Below are positions 43,887 through 54,153 of a DNA stretch of 64,000 bases, one piece after another. The notes below the pieces were generated by a model. It was not told where the DNA came from, searched no databases, and saw only the letters and a list, made by a program, of their open reading frames with translations. Source of the stretch: Methyloterricola oryzae (GTDB lineage Bacteria > Pseudomonadota > Gammaproteobacteria > Methylococcales > Methylococcaceae); contig NZ_JYNS01000012.1 of assembly GCF_000934725.1 (NCBI RefSeq), positions 82,782 through 146,781 of the forward strand. Direction: 5' to 3'. Positions within the stretch are counted from its first letter, which is position 1, and each line of letters starts with the position of its first letter. A program made the position numbers and the translations under genes.

Positions 43887-45197
43887 TCATGGGGCCTTAA
43901 CGTCGATGGTTTTTAAAAGTAACCCAGAAGTGCGCAAAACATCAAGCTCGGCCTCAGTCTCGGCTTGAACCAGCTCGACATAGGTGAGTTGGGTATCGGT
44001 GCGCGAGCGTGAAGCATCCAAAAGTTCGAGTAAGGTTCCCTTTCCCAAGCGATAGCTGGCCTCGCCCATTGCCTTGAGAGCGGGCAATTTGGCCATGACA
44101 CTTTGTTCAAACTGGACGCGAGACTCCCGTCTGAGCTTCAGCTGATCGACAGCCCGCTCAAGCGCACCGCGGGTTCTTGCGGTGGCATACTGCCGATCGA
44201 GAATGGCCGACTGCTTTTCCGCGGCGGCTTTGGCCATTCCGCCCTGGCCACGATCGAACAGGGGTAGCTCAACCGAGAAACCGGCGAATGTCGTGTTGCC
44301 GTAAGGCTTGTCGGTGAAGGCGGACCCAACCAGTACCGAAGGCACCGGCCAACGCTCCCGGCGCGCGCGCTCCAGATTGGCATCGGCCGCCAGTTCATTG
44401 CGCCGCGCGCTTTCCAGGTCAGGATTGGCCTGTTCCGCTTCTTTCCAAAGCTTTTTTGCGTCAGCCGGAATCCCTAGCGGCGAAAGGTCACCGGTCGGAA
44501 TTGGCTTCCAATCCGGCAAACCCAACATGGCTCCCAGTTCGCCTACTGTTGAAGCCAGATCGTTGCGTACCGTTTCAAGGCGGCTCTGCAGTCCCTTAGT
44601 TTCGATAGTCGCCCTGAGCACGTCATATTGGCTCGCGGTCCCCGCCTGCGCCCGGCCTTCAACCACCGCGGACAGATGCTGCATATCGGCATTACTTTGC
44701 TCCAGGACCGAAATGCGGCGTTGCTCCACCAGCATCTCGAGAAACAGGCGCCAGACCTGCTGGATCAGGTCCGCGAATTCGCTTTCGATGCCCGCTTCGG
44801 TGGCTTCGACCTGCTTTTCGGCGGCCGCGACCCGGGCGCCACGCTGCCCGGCGATGAGCAAGGGAACTTCCAGGGTCACTTCCTGCTGGACGTTGCCCTC
44901 ATACATCGTGTTGTTCCGGCTGATCAGGTCATAGCGTCCGTAACTGACCCTCGGATTGGGCAGGACTCCGGCCGCCACCACATCCGCCCGGCTCCTCTCC
45001 AGGCGCTGGCGCATCGCCGCGTACCGAGGGCTCTTGTCCCGGACGATGCTCAACAATTCCCCGATGGTGACGGTTTTCGGGAGGGCTTCCTGAGGAGCGG
45101 CGAGACTGACGGTCGGCCACGTATAATAAGCGATCAGGAAACCGCCGATCAGCGTATTCAGGAGCCATCGACGCCAAATGAACCAGCGATAGGTCAT
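43887..45197 (-). CDS. czcC: Heavy-metal efflux outer-membrane factor (CzcC type)
   Basis: A 436-residue TolC-family protein with an N-terminal signal segment (residues ~12-34) and two OEP repeats: SPRYAAMRQRLERSRADVVAAGVLPNPRVSYG-type start of repeat 1 and FSVELPLFDRGQGGMAKAAAEKQ in repeat 2. It forms the outer-membrane duct of the CzcCBA system. ATG overlaps the czcA stop (ATGA). It is last in the czcB-czcA-czcC operon. Confidence 0.9.
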   Translation of the reverse strand: MTYRWFIWRRWLLNTLIGGFLIAYYTWPTVSLAAPQEALPKTVTIGELLSIVRDKSPRYAAMRQRLERSRADVVAAGVLPNPRVSYGRYDLISRNNTMYEGNVQQEVTLEVPLLIAGQRGARVAAAEKQVEATEAGIESEFADLIQQVWRLFLEMLVEQRRISVLEQSNADMQHLSAVVEGRAQAGTASQYDVLRATIETKGLQSRLETVRNDLASTVGELGAMLGLPDWKPIPTGDLSPLGIPADAKKLWKEAEQANPDLESARRNELAADANLERARRERWPVPSVLVGSAFTDKPYGNTTFAGFSVELPLFDRGQGGMAKAAAEKQSAILDRQYATARTRGALERAVDQLKLRRESRVQFEQSVMAKLPALKAMGEASYRLGKGTLLELLDASRSRTDTQLTYVELVQAETEAELDVLRTSGLLLKTIDVKAP

Positions 45198-48100
45198 GGC
45201 TTGTCCAACGAGTCATCGAATTCTTCGGGTGTCATCAGCCTGCTGGGCGTGAGGTAGTAATAGATCACCGGGAGAACGAACATCGCAACCAGAAAGGTGG
45301 TGAACATGCCGCCGACGATGACAACGGCAAAGGGCTGCTGGGTCTCGCTACCGATTCCACGGGACACAGCCATGGGCAGCAAGCCCAGCAAGGCCAGCAG
45401 GGAGGCCATGAGCACGGGCCTAAGGCGTTCCGTCGCGCCGTTCACGATGGAATCGAGCAAGGGAATGTCATAGTTCCTGCGCTGCTCGGTGGCGCTCAAT
45501 ACCAGAAGCCCCATCAAGGAAACCTGACCCAACAGCGCGATGAAGCCAATGGCGGCGCTCACCGAAATCGGAATGCCCGTGAGCAGGAGAAGAAATAATC
45601 CTCCGGTGAGGGCAAAGGGCGTCGACAACAGAATGGCAAGCGCGCTTCGGGCCGACTGCAGGGCCCCATAGAGCAGCCCGAGAACGATCAGGACTGCCAC
45701 CGGAACGATCACACCGAGCCGCTTCATGGCTCTGTTCTGATTCTCGAATTCGCCGCCCCAGACCAGGAAATGATCCTCGGGGACCTTGAGCTTTTCTTCA
45801 ACCACCGCCATCGCGTCATGCACGACGGAACCCAGGTCGCGCTCCTCCACATTGAATTTGAGCGCCAAAAAGCGGCGATTTGCCTCGCGCTCTATGGACG
45901 TTCTACCCCGCTCGGTGCTCAGGCTCGCCACCTCGCGCAGTGGTATCCTTGCGCCGCCGGGTGTGGGCAGCATCAGGTTGGCAATCTGCTCGGTATCACT
46001 GCGCTCGGTCTCCGGCAATATGACGCGGACCGGCACCGGCCTTTCCCCCAACCACATTTCCGTGACGACTTCCCCGGCAAGTCCGGTTTCGATGGTGTCT
46101 TGCGCCGCATCGATGGTAAGCCCCTCTCGCGCGAGCGCAGAGCGATCCAGCTTGATCTGCAATTGCGGCACGACTGATTCGCGGTACAAATCGAGGTCTA
46201 CCACGCCGGGGATGTTTTTCAACAAGTCTTTTGCAGTTTCCAGCGTGGAGCGCATTTTCTCCAGATCCGAGCCGTAAATTTTGAGCACCACTTTGCCCCG
46301 AACGCCGCTGACGGCTTCTTCCACGTTGTCGCGGATGGGCTGAGAGAAATTGAAGCGAACGCCCGGGATATCGAGGAGTTCTTCCCGCATCGTATCCACC
46401 AGGCGTTCCTTGCTCCAGCCTTCGCGCCACTGGTCGCGAGGCTTGAGATGCACGAAGGTTTCGCTCATGTTGACGCCTTCGTTGTCAGTGCCATCTTCGG
46501 AGCGGCCTTGCTGACTCAGTATGCCTTTGACTTCGGGAAATTTAAGCAAGTGCCTGCGCATGTCCAGGAGGACATCCTGACCTTTGGCAAGGGCGATGCT
46601 CGCCGGCATTTCGACGAACACATGCACATCACCCTCGTCCAGTTCCGGGAGGAATTCCGTCCCCAGCCTGCCCGCCGCAATGCCCCCGCACAATAGCAAC
46701 ACAAATGCCGCAGCCAAGGTAAGGGCCGGGCGCGCCAGCACGCGCTTCAACAGACGGGCATAAATCACTCGTAACCTGACCAAAAACCCGGGCTCGGCAA
46801 TCACCGCGTGCTTCGGATGGATCAGCGCCGCACAAAGGGCCGGCACCAGGGTCAATGCAAAGACCAGCCCGCCCATGAGGGCGAAGCTGTAAGTGAGTGC
46901 CAGCGGCCGAAAAATCCGGCCTTCAACCCGCTCCAGGGTAAATACAGGGATCAACGCCGCGATGATGATGAGCATCGCAAAAAAGGTGGGCTTGGCCACG
47001 TCGAAGGCCGCCCCGATGATCAGATGCAGCATTTCGCGCCGGTTTTGCGGATTCTCGTGGGTCGCCTGATGGATCACGCTTTCCACCAGCACGACCGCCC
47101 CATCCAGGATGATGCCAAAGTCAATGGCCCCCATGGAAATCAGATTGGCCGGCAGCCCCAACTGATAAAGCCCGGTGAAGGCCACCAGCAGCGAAAGCGG
47201 AATGACCACCGCCACAATCAAGGACCCCCGGACGCTACGCAGAAAGAGCCAGACCACGGCGACCACCAGGACAAAGCCGTGAATCAGGTTGTCGTAGACG
47301 GTATGCAAGGTGTTGTGGACCAACTCGGTACGGTCCAGGAAGGGCACCAGCTTCATGCCCGCGGGCAGGATCTTGGCGTTCAATTCCGCCACTTTTTCAT
47401 GTACGGCCTCCAGAACCCGCGACGGATTCTGGCCGCGCCGCAGCAGGACAATGCCCTCGACAGCCTCCCGTTGTTCATCAATCCCGACCGTTCCCTGGCG
47501 CGGCGTATAGGCCTGTACCAGGCGGGCAACATCGCCCACGGTCACGGGCGTTCCGCCTTCGCTCTTTAGAACGATCTTTTTGACCTCCTCGGGAGATCCG
47601 ATGAAGCCGACGCTGCGCACCACCATCTGCTGATCGCCGTGCCTGAGAAATCCAGCGCCCACGTTGCGATTGGAACTGACGATGGCCTGGTTGACTTCTT
47701 CCAACGTCAGGCCGAAGGATTCCAGGCGAACCGGGTCGATCTCGACGTGAATCTCCTTGTAATAGCCGCCGAAGGTCAGCACATCGGCGACACCCTGCAC
47801 CTGCCGCAAGACTCGCGAGACATTCCATTCCATTTCCGAGCGTAGTTCGTAGAGCGAGTGACGGTCGCTAACGACCACGAACTTATAGATCTCGCCCAGC
47901 GGGGTGTAATCGGGCGCCAGCACCGGCTTGACGCCGTCGGGCAGGTCGGCGCCGGACATGCGCTCGGTAATCAGCGTGCGTGACACAAAACTGTCGACGC
48001 CATCCTGGAAGGTGATAGTGATAAGGGATAGGCCGAACAGGCTTTGGCTGCGCATCTGCAACATGCCCGGCGTCCCGTTCAATGCGCGCTCCAGAGGCAC

Positions 48101-48298
48101 CGTCACCTGACGTTCGACTTCCTCGGGGGCGTAACCGGGCATTAGGCTGATGACGGTGACCTGAGTGTTGGTGACATCCGGATATGCTTCGATGGGGGTT
48201 TCCAGATACGCATGGATACCGATCAGAGCGAGTACGGCGGTCAGCATGATGGCGGCAGCGCGCCGGTGTACGCAGGTCTCGATAAGAATTCTAAGCAC
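45194..48298 (-). CDS. czcA: Heavy-metal RND transporter (CzcA type)
   Basis: A 1034-residue HME-RND antiporter. TM4 motif DFGIILDGAVVLVE carries the Asp-Asp-Glu triad typical of divalent-metal (Co/Zn/Ni) transporters rather than the Cus-type Cu(I)/Ag(I) pumps. Two 6-TM halves and the conserved PLERALNGTPG are present. It moves metal from periplasm or cytoplasm to the outside. It starts 7 bp after czcB and overlaps czcC. Exact metal uncertain. Confidence 0.93.
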   Translation of the reverse strand: MLRILIETCVHRRAAAIMLTAVLALIGIHAYLETPIEAYPDVTNTQVTVISLMPGYAPEEVERQVTVPLERALNGTPGMLQMRSQSLFGLSLITITFQDGVDSFVSRTLITERMSGADLPDGVKPVLAPDYTPLGEIYKFVVVSDRHSLYELRSEMEWNVSRVLRQVQGVADVLTFGGYYKEIHVEIDPVRLESFGLTLEEVNQAIVSSNRNVGAGFLRHGDQQMVVRSVGFIGSPEEVKKIVLKSEGGTPVTVGDVARLVQAYTPRQGTVGIDEQREAVEGIVLLRRGQNPSRVLEAVHEKVAELNAKILPAGMKLVPFLDRTELVHNTLHTVYDNLIHGFVLVVAVVWLFLRSVRGSLIVAVVIPLSLLVAFTGLYQLGLPANLISMGAIDFGIILDGAVVLVESVIHQATHENPQNRREMLHLIIGAAFDVAKPTFFAMLIIIAALIPVFTLERVEGRIFRPLALTYSFALMGGLVFALTLVPALCAALIHPKHAVIAEPGFLVRLRVIYARLLKRVLARPALTLAAAFVLLLCGGIAAGRLGTEFLPELDEGDVHVFVEMPASIALAKGQDVLLDMRRHLLKFPEVKGILSQQGRSEDGTDNEGVNMSETFVHLKPRDQWREGWSKERLVDTMREELLDIPGVRFNFSQPIRDNVEEAVSGVRGKVVLKIYGSDLEKMRSTLETAKDLLKNIPGVVDLDLYRESVVPQLQIKLDRSALAREGLTIDAAQDTIETGLAGEVVTEMWLGERPVPVRVILPETERSDTEQIANLMLPTPGGARIPLREVASLSTERGRTSIEREANRRFLALKFNVEERDLGSVVHDAMAVVEEKLKVPEDHFLVWGGEFENQNRAMKRLGVIVPVAVLIVLGLLYGALQSARSALAILLSTPFALTGGLFLLLLTGIPISVSAAIGFIALLGQVSLMGLLVLSATEQRRNYDIPLLDSIVNGATERLRPVLMASLLALLGLLPMAVSRGIGSETQQPFAVVIVGGMFTTFLVAMFVLPVIYYYLTPSRLMTPEEFDDSLDKP

Positions 48299-48305
48299 GG
48301 GAGTT

Positions 48306-49460
48306 CTACAGCATCAGGGCTGCTTCGCCATCCAGTAGCAGCGCGCCACGAACCACGACGCGCTCGCCCCCGGCTAGGCCTTTCAAAACCGGTGTCAGGC
48401 CTTCTCGGGTTTGGCCGACCTGAACCTGGCGTGCTTCGAATTGGCCATGGGAAGTTTCCACGTAGACGATGGTTTCCCGACCGTCCTTGATCAGAATGGC
48501 TTCCACGGGAAGCACGATCTGGCTGGGCGCTGAAGCCCTTATGGCGACGCGGGCATACATGCCGGGACGCAGTGCAAGCTTTGAATCATCCGGGTCGATG
48601 AAGACAGATGCCCTGCGTAATTCGGTTTGTATGGCCGCGCTTTCACCGACGACATGACCGGTTATCGGTTCTGGCAGTGAAGCCAGTTCGATGACCACCT
48701 CGGCGCCCATTTCAACCAACCGGAGATCCGTTTCGAAGACGTCGGCGACGATCCAAGCCGCAGAGGGCTCACCCAAGTCAAATAGAGGTGACCCAGGCAC
48801 GACGGTGGACCCAACCGAGGCATGCGCCTTGAGTATCATGGCATCCATCGGAGCATGCACGGTCACTTCCCCCGCCAGGCCATCCCCAAGCAGATTCAGA
48901 AAGTCGCGGCTTCGCTCGAAGTCTGCCCGCGCCTCCTTCAATTGGGTTTGTGCGGCTACGTACTCGACTTCGAGCCCAACGCCTGAACGCTGCATCTCCG
49001 CCTGACGCCGCAGATTGTCCTCGGCGCGAGACAATTCAGCGCTTGCCCGCTGAAAATCCGAGCGCATTTGCGCCGCCTCGCCGCTCACTAGGGTCGCGAG
49101 CGGTGCCCCCGCCTTGATGCGATCTCCCACCTGGACATGTATCTTGGTCACGCGACCGGCAACCATGGTACCCGCCGTGGAAATCGCTTTGGCACGGAAT
49201 TCGACGCGGGCCGGCGCAGAAATGACTCCAGCGGTGGCCTGCGGCTTGATTTCCTTGACCGTAATATAGGGCAAGGATTCGGGGCGAATCGTCACCACAT
49301 TCCGACGGACTGTCTTGTCTGCAAGGCCCGTGGCTGGATGTGCTTGCGGTGTTCCATCCTGCTGGGATGGACGAGCTTCGGGATTGGCTTCGGGAAATGA
49401 CTGATTGCAAGCCCCAAGCAGTAAGGCGACTAAAAATGACAGCAAAACAACCAAGGGCAT
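48306..49460 (-). CDS. czcB: Heavy-metal efflux periplasmic adaptor (CzcB type)
   Basis: A 384-residue adaptor from MPLVVLLSFLVALLLGAC, a lipoprotein signal. Barrel-sandwich segments VAGRVTKIHVQVGDRIKAGAPLA and TVHAPMDAMILKAHASVGSTV flank a helical hairpin (~170-225). The N-terminal region before the barrel has no His-rich metal-binding segment like that of some CzcB proteins. An in-frame start 40 codons upstream (49580) adds basic residues and is less likely. First gene of the operon, 335 bp from the response regulator. Confidence 0.9.
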   Translation of the reverse strand: MPLVVLLSFLVALLLGACNQSFPEANPEARPSQQDGTPQAHPATGLADKTVRRNVVTIRPESLPYITVKEIKPQATAGVISAPARVEFRAKAISTAGTMVAGRVTKIHVQVGDRIKAGAPLATLVSGEAAQMRSDFQRASAELSRAEDNLRRQAEMQRSGVGLEVEYVAAQTQLKEARADFERSRDFLNLLGDGLAGEVTVHAPMDAMILKAHASVGSTVVPGSPLFDLGEPSAAWIVADVFETDLRLVEMGAEVVIELASLPEPITGHVVGESAAIQTELRRASVFIDPDDSKLALRPGMYARVAIRASAPSQIVLPVEAILIKDGRETIVYVETSHGQFEARQVQVGQTREGLTPVLKGLAGGERVVVRGALLLDGEAALML

Positions 49461-49794
49461 CAACGTCGGCTTGTCAATAATCAGAAAAAAGAGCTTTTGT
49501 TTCAATCGCAAACGCAGATGAAGCCGGACCTGAGCGCATGAGGTTGCTATCACTAAACCCCTGAAAGGCTTCTCGACCAAATCGACTGGGATTATGCATC
49601 ATGTTAGTTAGACGCATCGATAGTCCTTTCAAAGGAAAGCCAGAAACCTGTGACGCCGCCTAAGGTGAACGAGATTGGGGAGCGCAATTCTACCGCAATT
49701 CACAGTGGTCAAGTTCTCTTCGATACCCTCGCGCCAGAAAAGTGTGCTCAACTTGAGAATGGGCAACATGCAGAACCGCATAAAAAAACCGCTT

Positions 49795-51159
49795 TCAATC
49801 CCGAAAGTACTTTTTTAACTTGTACCAGAGGGTGCGCTCGCTGATTTTCAGCAGCCTGGCGGCCTTGGCCTTATTGTCTTCGGCTTGTTCCAACGCGGTT
49901 CTTATAAGGCGCTTCTCCAGGGCGCTTACGTGCTTTTCGAGGTCCAGGTCATCTTCCGCCGCAACGGCGAGTGCCGCGCCTCGGGGAGCATCGTTCTGGA
50001 CAATTTCGCGCGGCAGGTGCGCGGTCGTCACCTCCGCGCCGCGGCTTAGGACAGCGGCCCGCTCCATCATATTCTGCAGCTCCCGCACATTTCCTGGCCA
50101 GGCATACGCTGCGAGGGCCTGCAGAGTCGATGGATTCAACTTGCCCGTGCGGCAACCCAGATCTTCGCAATACTTTCCGAGGAAATACTGTGAAAGCAGC
50201 GGTATGTCCTCCGCGCGCTCGCGTAGCGGCGGCAGTTCGATGCCGAACACATTGAGGCGGAAATACAAATCTTCCCGCAGGCTGCCTTGCTGCACCGCCT
50301 CCCGTGGATCACGGTTGGTGGCGGCAACCACGCGCAGGTCGATTTCCACCGGGTGGTTGCTGCCCAAGCGGTCGACCCGGTTTTCCTGCAGCACGCGCAG
50401 CAACTTGGCCTGAAGCGCCGCACTCATTTCCGTGATTTCGTCGAGGAACAAGGTCCCACCGTCGGCCAGTTCGAATTTGCCCACGCGGTCCTTGTGAGCG
50501 CCGGTAAAGGCACCGCGCACGAAGCCGAAAAGTTCGCTCTCCAGGATGTCGGCGGGAATTGCCGCGCAGTTGATGGACACAAACAAGCCACGACGCCCCG
50601 AATTGCGGTGTATGGCGCGCGCCACCAATTCCTTGCCGGTGCCGGTCTCCCCCTGAATCAGGACGCTCGCCTTGCTCTGGGCCACTTGGCGGATCAAGTC
50701 ATAGACCGTGCGCATGACGCCACTCTGGCCAATGAATTCCTGCCAGCCACGTTCCATCTCGTCGCGCAAGAACAGGTTTTCCCGCACGATCCGCTGGCGG
50801 TCGAGGGCGCGCCTGAGCGTCAGTTCCACATTCTCCAGTTCGAATGGCCGAATGAGATAGTCAAACGCACCCTGCTTCATGGCGGCGACGGCGCTTTCAA
50901 CGGTGCCGTAGGCGGTGACCAGGATCACCGGCACATTGTTGCCTTTACCGCGCAGTGCGGCCAGCAAGCCAAGGCCGTCCAACTCGGGCATGTTCTGGTC
51001 GGTGACGACTAAATCAATTTCCAAGTCCTCCAGTACGGCCAAGGCCGCCTTGCCATCGTTGGCCAGTGCCACTTCGCAGCCCATCTTGAGCAACAGGATT
51101 TCCAGCATCCGCCGACCGTTGGGCTCGTCGTCAACCACCAATACGCGGGATCGCATCAT
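49795..51159 (-). CDS. NtrC-family sigma54-dependent response regulator
   Basis: A 454-residue activator. Receiver domain (1-120) has acidic residues DDE and phospho-acceptor Asp54; the AAA+ domain (~140-375) has Walker A GETGTGKE and the sigma54-contacting GAFTGA; a Fis-type helix-turn-helix ends the protein (KAKAARLLKISERTLWYKLKKY). It is 50 bp downstream of its sensor kinase. No convincing -24/-12 promoter was found by eye in the nearby gaps, so its targets remain open. Confidence 0.93.
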   Translation of the reverse strand: MMRSRVLVVDDEPNGRRMLEILLLKMGCEVALANDGKAALAVLEDLEIDLVVTDQNMPELDGLGLLAALRGKGNNVPVILVTAYGTVESAVAAMKQGAFDYLIRPFELENVELTLRRALDRQRIVRENLFLRDEMERGWQEFIGQSGVMRTVYDLIRQVAQSKASVLIQGETGTGKELVARAIHRNSGRRGLFVSINCAAIPADILESELFGFVRGAFTGAHKDRVGKFELADGGTLFLDEITEMSAALQAKLLRVLQENRVDRLGSNHPVEIDLRVVAATNRDPREAVQQGSLREDLYFRLNVFGIELPPLRERAEDIPLLSQYFLGKYCEDLGCRTGKLNPSTLQALAAYAWPGNVRELQNMMERAAVLSRGAEVTTAHLPREIVQNDAPRGAALAVAAEDDLDLEKHVSALEKRLIRTALEQAEDNKAKAARLLKISERTLWYKLKKYFRD

Positions 51160-51209
51160 GTCAATGTCTCGCTGTGTCCGACCGGTTCAAACCTTGAATT
51201 CGCGTCACT

Positions 51210-53021
51210 TCAGTCTTGCCCCGAGGCTATTGCGCCCCCCGAGCCTGGCAAGCGCGGAGCCTGCGTACGAGGCAGGCGGACGCGAAAACAAGCGCCTCCC
51301 AGCCGTGAGGCTCCCACTTCGATGTCGCCGCCGTGCGCGGCCGCGATCTGCCGCGAAACCGTCAGGCCCAGCCCAATGCCGCCTTCCCGCGTGGTGTAAA
51401 AGGGGTCGAATACCCGCCCGCGATTTTCCAGGAGAATCCCAGGGCCGTTATCCTCCACGTCGACCGTAAGGCCGTCCTTGTCGGACGCAGTGGCAAGCAG
51501 AAGCGTGCTTCCGGCATGCAAGATCTGCACCGCGTTCAGCATCAGGTTCAAGAAGACCTGCATTAGCAGTTCCGCGTCACAGGCAATCGAGGGATTTGCC
51601 GCTTCCAGGCGCCACTCCAGGCGTATGTCCTTCTTGCGCGCCTGCACCGCCAGCAATTCGGCCGCGCGCTCGAGAATGCCGTGCACATTGCTCTCGCGCA
51701 TGTTCGGCGCGCGCGGGCGGGCGCACTCCAGCAAGGTCGTGATGAGCCTGCCCAGGCGCGATGATTCCTCCAGCACGATGCGAGTCATGTCCTGGCCTTC
51801 TGGACTCAAGCCCTCCTCCCGGCGCAGCATCTGCGCGGAGGTGTGAAGAATGCCCAGGGGCGTTCGCACCTCATGCGCCATGATGGCTGCCATTTCGCCC
51901 ACCACGGCGAGTTTCGCGGCATCGATCACTTGCCGGCGGGAATGCTCCAGGCTTGCCATCATCTGCTGGAAGGCCGCGCCCAGTTCACGAACTTCGCGCG
52001 CGCCGGCAACGACAGGCTCGACCTTGGACTCGGTCCGCATAAAGCCACGGACCCAAGTGGTCAAGCCCACCAAAGGGCGCGCGATACGGCCCGCGATTCC
52101 GTGAGCGGCGACGCTGGCAACCAGGGCCGTGGCTAGGAAGGCGAAGAAGAACAATCCCAGTAGATTACGGATCGGCCGGAAAGCCTGCTCCACAGGCTGC
52201 ATGACCAACAAAGACCAGCCGAGGCCTGGATAGCCCTGATACCCCGCAGAACTCGATTGCCCGGCCAAAACCGTGCCCGAGAAGGCGGGAGCGCCCGGCC
52301 GTTCGATGATGCCAACAGCCCCGCCATTCCATGAGGCGAAAGCATCGCTCATGAGAAGATCAGGCCTGCGTAGCGACCTGGAAGCGGCGATCAATCGACC
52401 CTGACGATCGAGCAATGCCACTCGCCGCTCGCCCCCCGTGCTGGATTCGGTCTGGTCGAATTGCCGGAACACCTCTACAAAATCGAACGCGCCGTACAAC
52501 TGGCCGATATTGTCACCGCCATACAGGTCGTGGACCGGCGCACGTATCATCAAGGTCGCCGAGGTGTAGGGCGGCTCCAGTTGCAGCGACTCCAGGAACA
52601 CCTCGCCGCCCGGCACGGTGGTTTCCGCCCAGACGGGCTGGGCTTCGAAGTGCCGGCCGATGGCTGCGGGATCGGTGGAAGCGAGGATCCGGCCGCTGCG
52701 ATCGGTATAGAAAAGCTCCTTATACATGGCGCCGTACCCGAGCCGGATCTCCGACAGAAAACGCGCCAAACGCTTGTCCACATCACCGACGCGGGCCTCC
52801 TGCATGATATCCAGATGGCTCCAGGAATGGATGTTCTGCAAGCGCTCGAACAGCAATTCGTCCACCTGCTCCATGAGCATGGCCGCATCCTTGCTGAGGT
52901 TACGCTCGATTTCCGACGCCAGGGCCTTGCGCGCGGCAAAGAACGAGAGCCCGGCCAGCAAGGCAGAAGCCAGAAAAGTCAGGGCGATGAACGCGACAAG
53001 CAGCAACCGGCGGATGGTCAT
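51210..53021 (-). CDS. Membrane sensor histidine kinase
   Basis: A 603-residue kinase with TM1 (~7-28), an extracytoplasmic double-CACHE-like sensor region (~30-285), TM2 (~290-312), HAMP (~313-365), HisKA with H-box IMAHEVRTPLG (~400) and HATPase (NLMLNAVQI, DNGPGI, GIGLGLTVSRQIAAAHGG). It phosphorylates the response regulator encoded next. It is divergent from an outer-membrane barrel and periplasmic binding-like gene pair, which may be its targets; the signal is unknown. Confidence 0.92.
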   Translation of the reverse strand: MTIRRLLLVAFIALTFLASALLAGLSFFAARKALASEIERNLSKDAAMLMEQVDELLFERLQNIHSWSHLDIMQEARVGDVDKRLARFLSEIRLGYGAMYKELFYTDRSGRILASTDPAAIGRHFEAQPVWAETTVPGGEVFLESLQLEPPYTSATLMIRAPVHDLYGGDNIGQLYGAFDFVEVFRQFDQTESSTGGERRVALLDRQGRLIAASRSLRRPDLLMSDAFASWNGGAVGIIERPGAPAFSGTVLAGQSSSAGYQGYPGLGWSLLVMQPVEQAFRPIRNLLGLFFFAFLATALVASVAAHGIAGRIARPLVGLTTWVRGFMRTESKVEPVVAGAREVRELGAAFQQMMASLEHSRRQVIDAAKLAVVGEMAAIMAHEVRTPLGILHTSAQMLRREEGLSPEGQDMTRIVLEESSRLGRLITTLLECARPRAPNMRESNVHGILERAAELLAVQARKKDIRLEWRLEAANPSIACDAELLMQVFLNLMLNAVQILHAGSTLLLATASDKDGLTVDVEDNGPGILLENRGRVFDPFYTTREGGIGLGLTVSRQIAAAHGGDIEVGASRLGGACFRVRLPRTQAPRLPGSGGAIASGQD

Positions 53022-53131
53022 TGAATCAACGATCGGAAATCCATGTTCAGATTTACTGTATCATCCCGCGAGCCATGATCCGGTTGCAGGCATTTTTCCC
53101 CATCCCGACTGAAGCCCCCTCTCAACAAGGA

Positions 53132-54148
53132 ATGTCCAAAAGCCCTCACCTTGCGGCGGTGCTCGCAGTCACCCTGCTGGTGGCCTTGGGACAGCCCGCG
53201 CGCGCGGAGTCCTTTGCTTACCAATTGGGCCGTGGCTTGCCGTTGGGGGAGACGGGCATCCGGCTCGGCGGCTACGCCAATGCGGTGATCGCAGCGCCAC
53301 GTTCCGGTCCCTGGAATTTCGACATCCGCGACCTGAGCTTATTCACCACCTGGGAAAGGGGCAACTGGCGCTTTTTCTCCGAAACCGAGGTGGCGAACCC
53401 CCTGAGCGCGAGCGAACATCAGGATCTCACGACCGGCAACGCCCGATTCGAACTCGAACGGCTCTACATCGACCACATCTTCACCGACGCCCTTTCGGTC
53501 CGCTTCGGCAAGTTTCTGACGCCCATCGGCCGCTGGAACCTGATTCACGCTGCGCCGCTGGTCTGGACTACCACGCGGCCGATCGCCAGCTACCAATTGT
53601 TCTCCCGCAACGCCACGGGCCTGATGCTCCATGGCGGTCTGCCCGTCGGCGAACGGCGGCTGGAATATGCCGCGTACACCACGCTGAGTGACTCCCTCGA
53701 TCCGTACAAATCCGAAAATCCCTTCGAAAATGCCTTCGGGGCCCATCTGCTTTATTCCTTGGCCGAGAACCTCGAGGTAGGCATTTCGTATGCCAACTAC
53801 GAACTGCACGAGGAACCGGTGGGGCGTTTCAATCTTGCCGGCCTTGAAGCCACCTGGTCGTACCGGCAGTTCGAAGTCAGCACGGAGTGGGTGCACCGCA
53901 GCGGCGGCGGCAACGAACTGACACAGGGCTTCGTGCAGGCCCTGGCGCCCCTGCCGAGCCATTTTTACGCCATAGGTCGTTACGAGTATTTCCAGCAGAT
54001 CTCGGAGGCCGCCGGACAGGTTGGGGTTTTCGGGCTGGCGTTTCGCCCGATTCCCCCCCTAGTCTGGAAGGTCGAGTACCGCTTGGGCACGCATAACGAA
54101 TCGGCCGCGCCGGACGGCCTGTACGGTTCGATTGCGGTGTTGTTCTGA
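53132..54148 (+). CDS. Outer-membrane beta-barrel protein (porin-like)
   Basis: A 338-residue protein with signal peptide MSKSPHLAAVLAVTLLVALGQPARA. The mature part alternates hydrophobic and polar residues as in barrel strands (LRLGGYANAVIAAP-like start, YIDHIFTDALSVRFGKFLTPIGRWN) and ends with the terminal aromatic YGSIAVLF. The conserved FGKFLTPIGRWN resembles phosphate-selective porins O/P-like barrels. It runs into a PstS-like gene 5 bp on and diverges from the sensor kinase. Substrate not known. Confidence 0.8.
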   Translation: MSKSPHLAAVLAVTLLVALGQPARAESFAYQLGRGLPLGETGIRLGGYANAVIAAPRSGPWNFDIRDLSLFTTWERGNWRFFSETEVANPLSASEHQDLTTGNARFELERLYIDHIFTDALSVRFGKFLTPIGRWNLIHAAPLVWTTTRPIASYQLFSRNATGLMLHGGLPVGERRLEYAAYTTLSDSLDPYKSENPFENAFGAHLLYSLAENLEVGISYANYELHEEPVGRFNLAGLEATWSYRQFEVSTEWVHRSGGGNELTQGFVQALAPLPSHFYAIGRYEYFQQISEAAGQVGVFGLAFRPIPPLVWKVEYRLGTHNESAAPDGLYGSIAVLF

Positions 54149-54153
54149 CCGGC

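Noticed and set aside
49461..49794. Sigma54 promoter before czcB (TGGCGCG on minus strand)
   Set aside because: The downstream box reads TATC instead of TTGC, so the match is too weak.
53022..53131. Sigma54 promoter before the porin gene
   Set aside because: A TTGCA is present at ~53086 but there is no GG at the required distance upstream.
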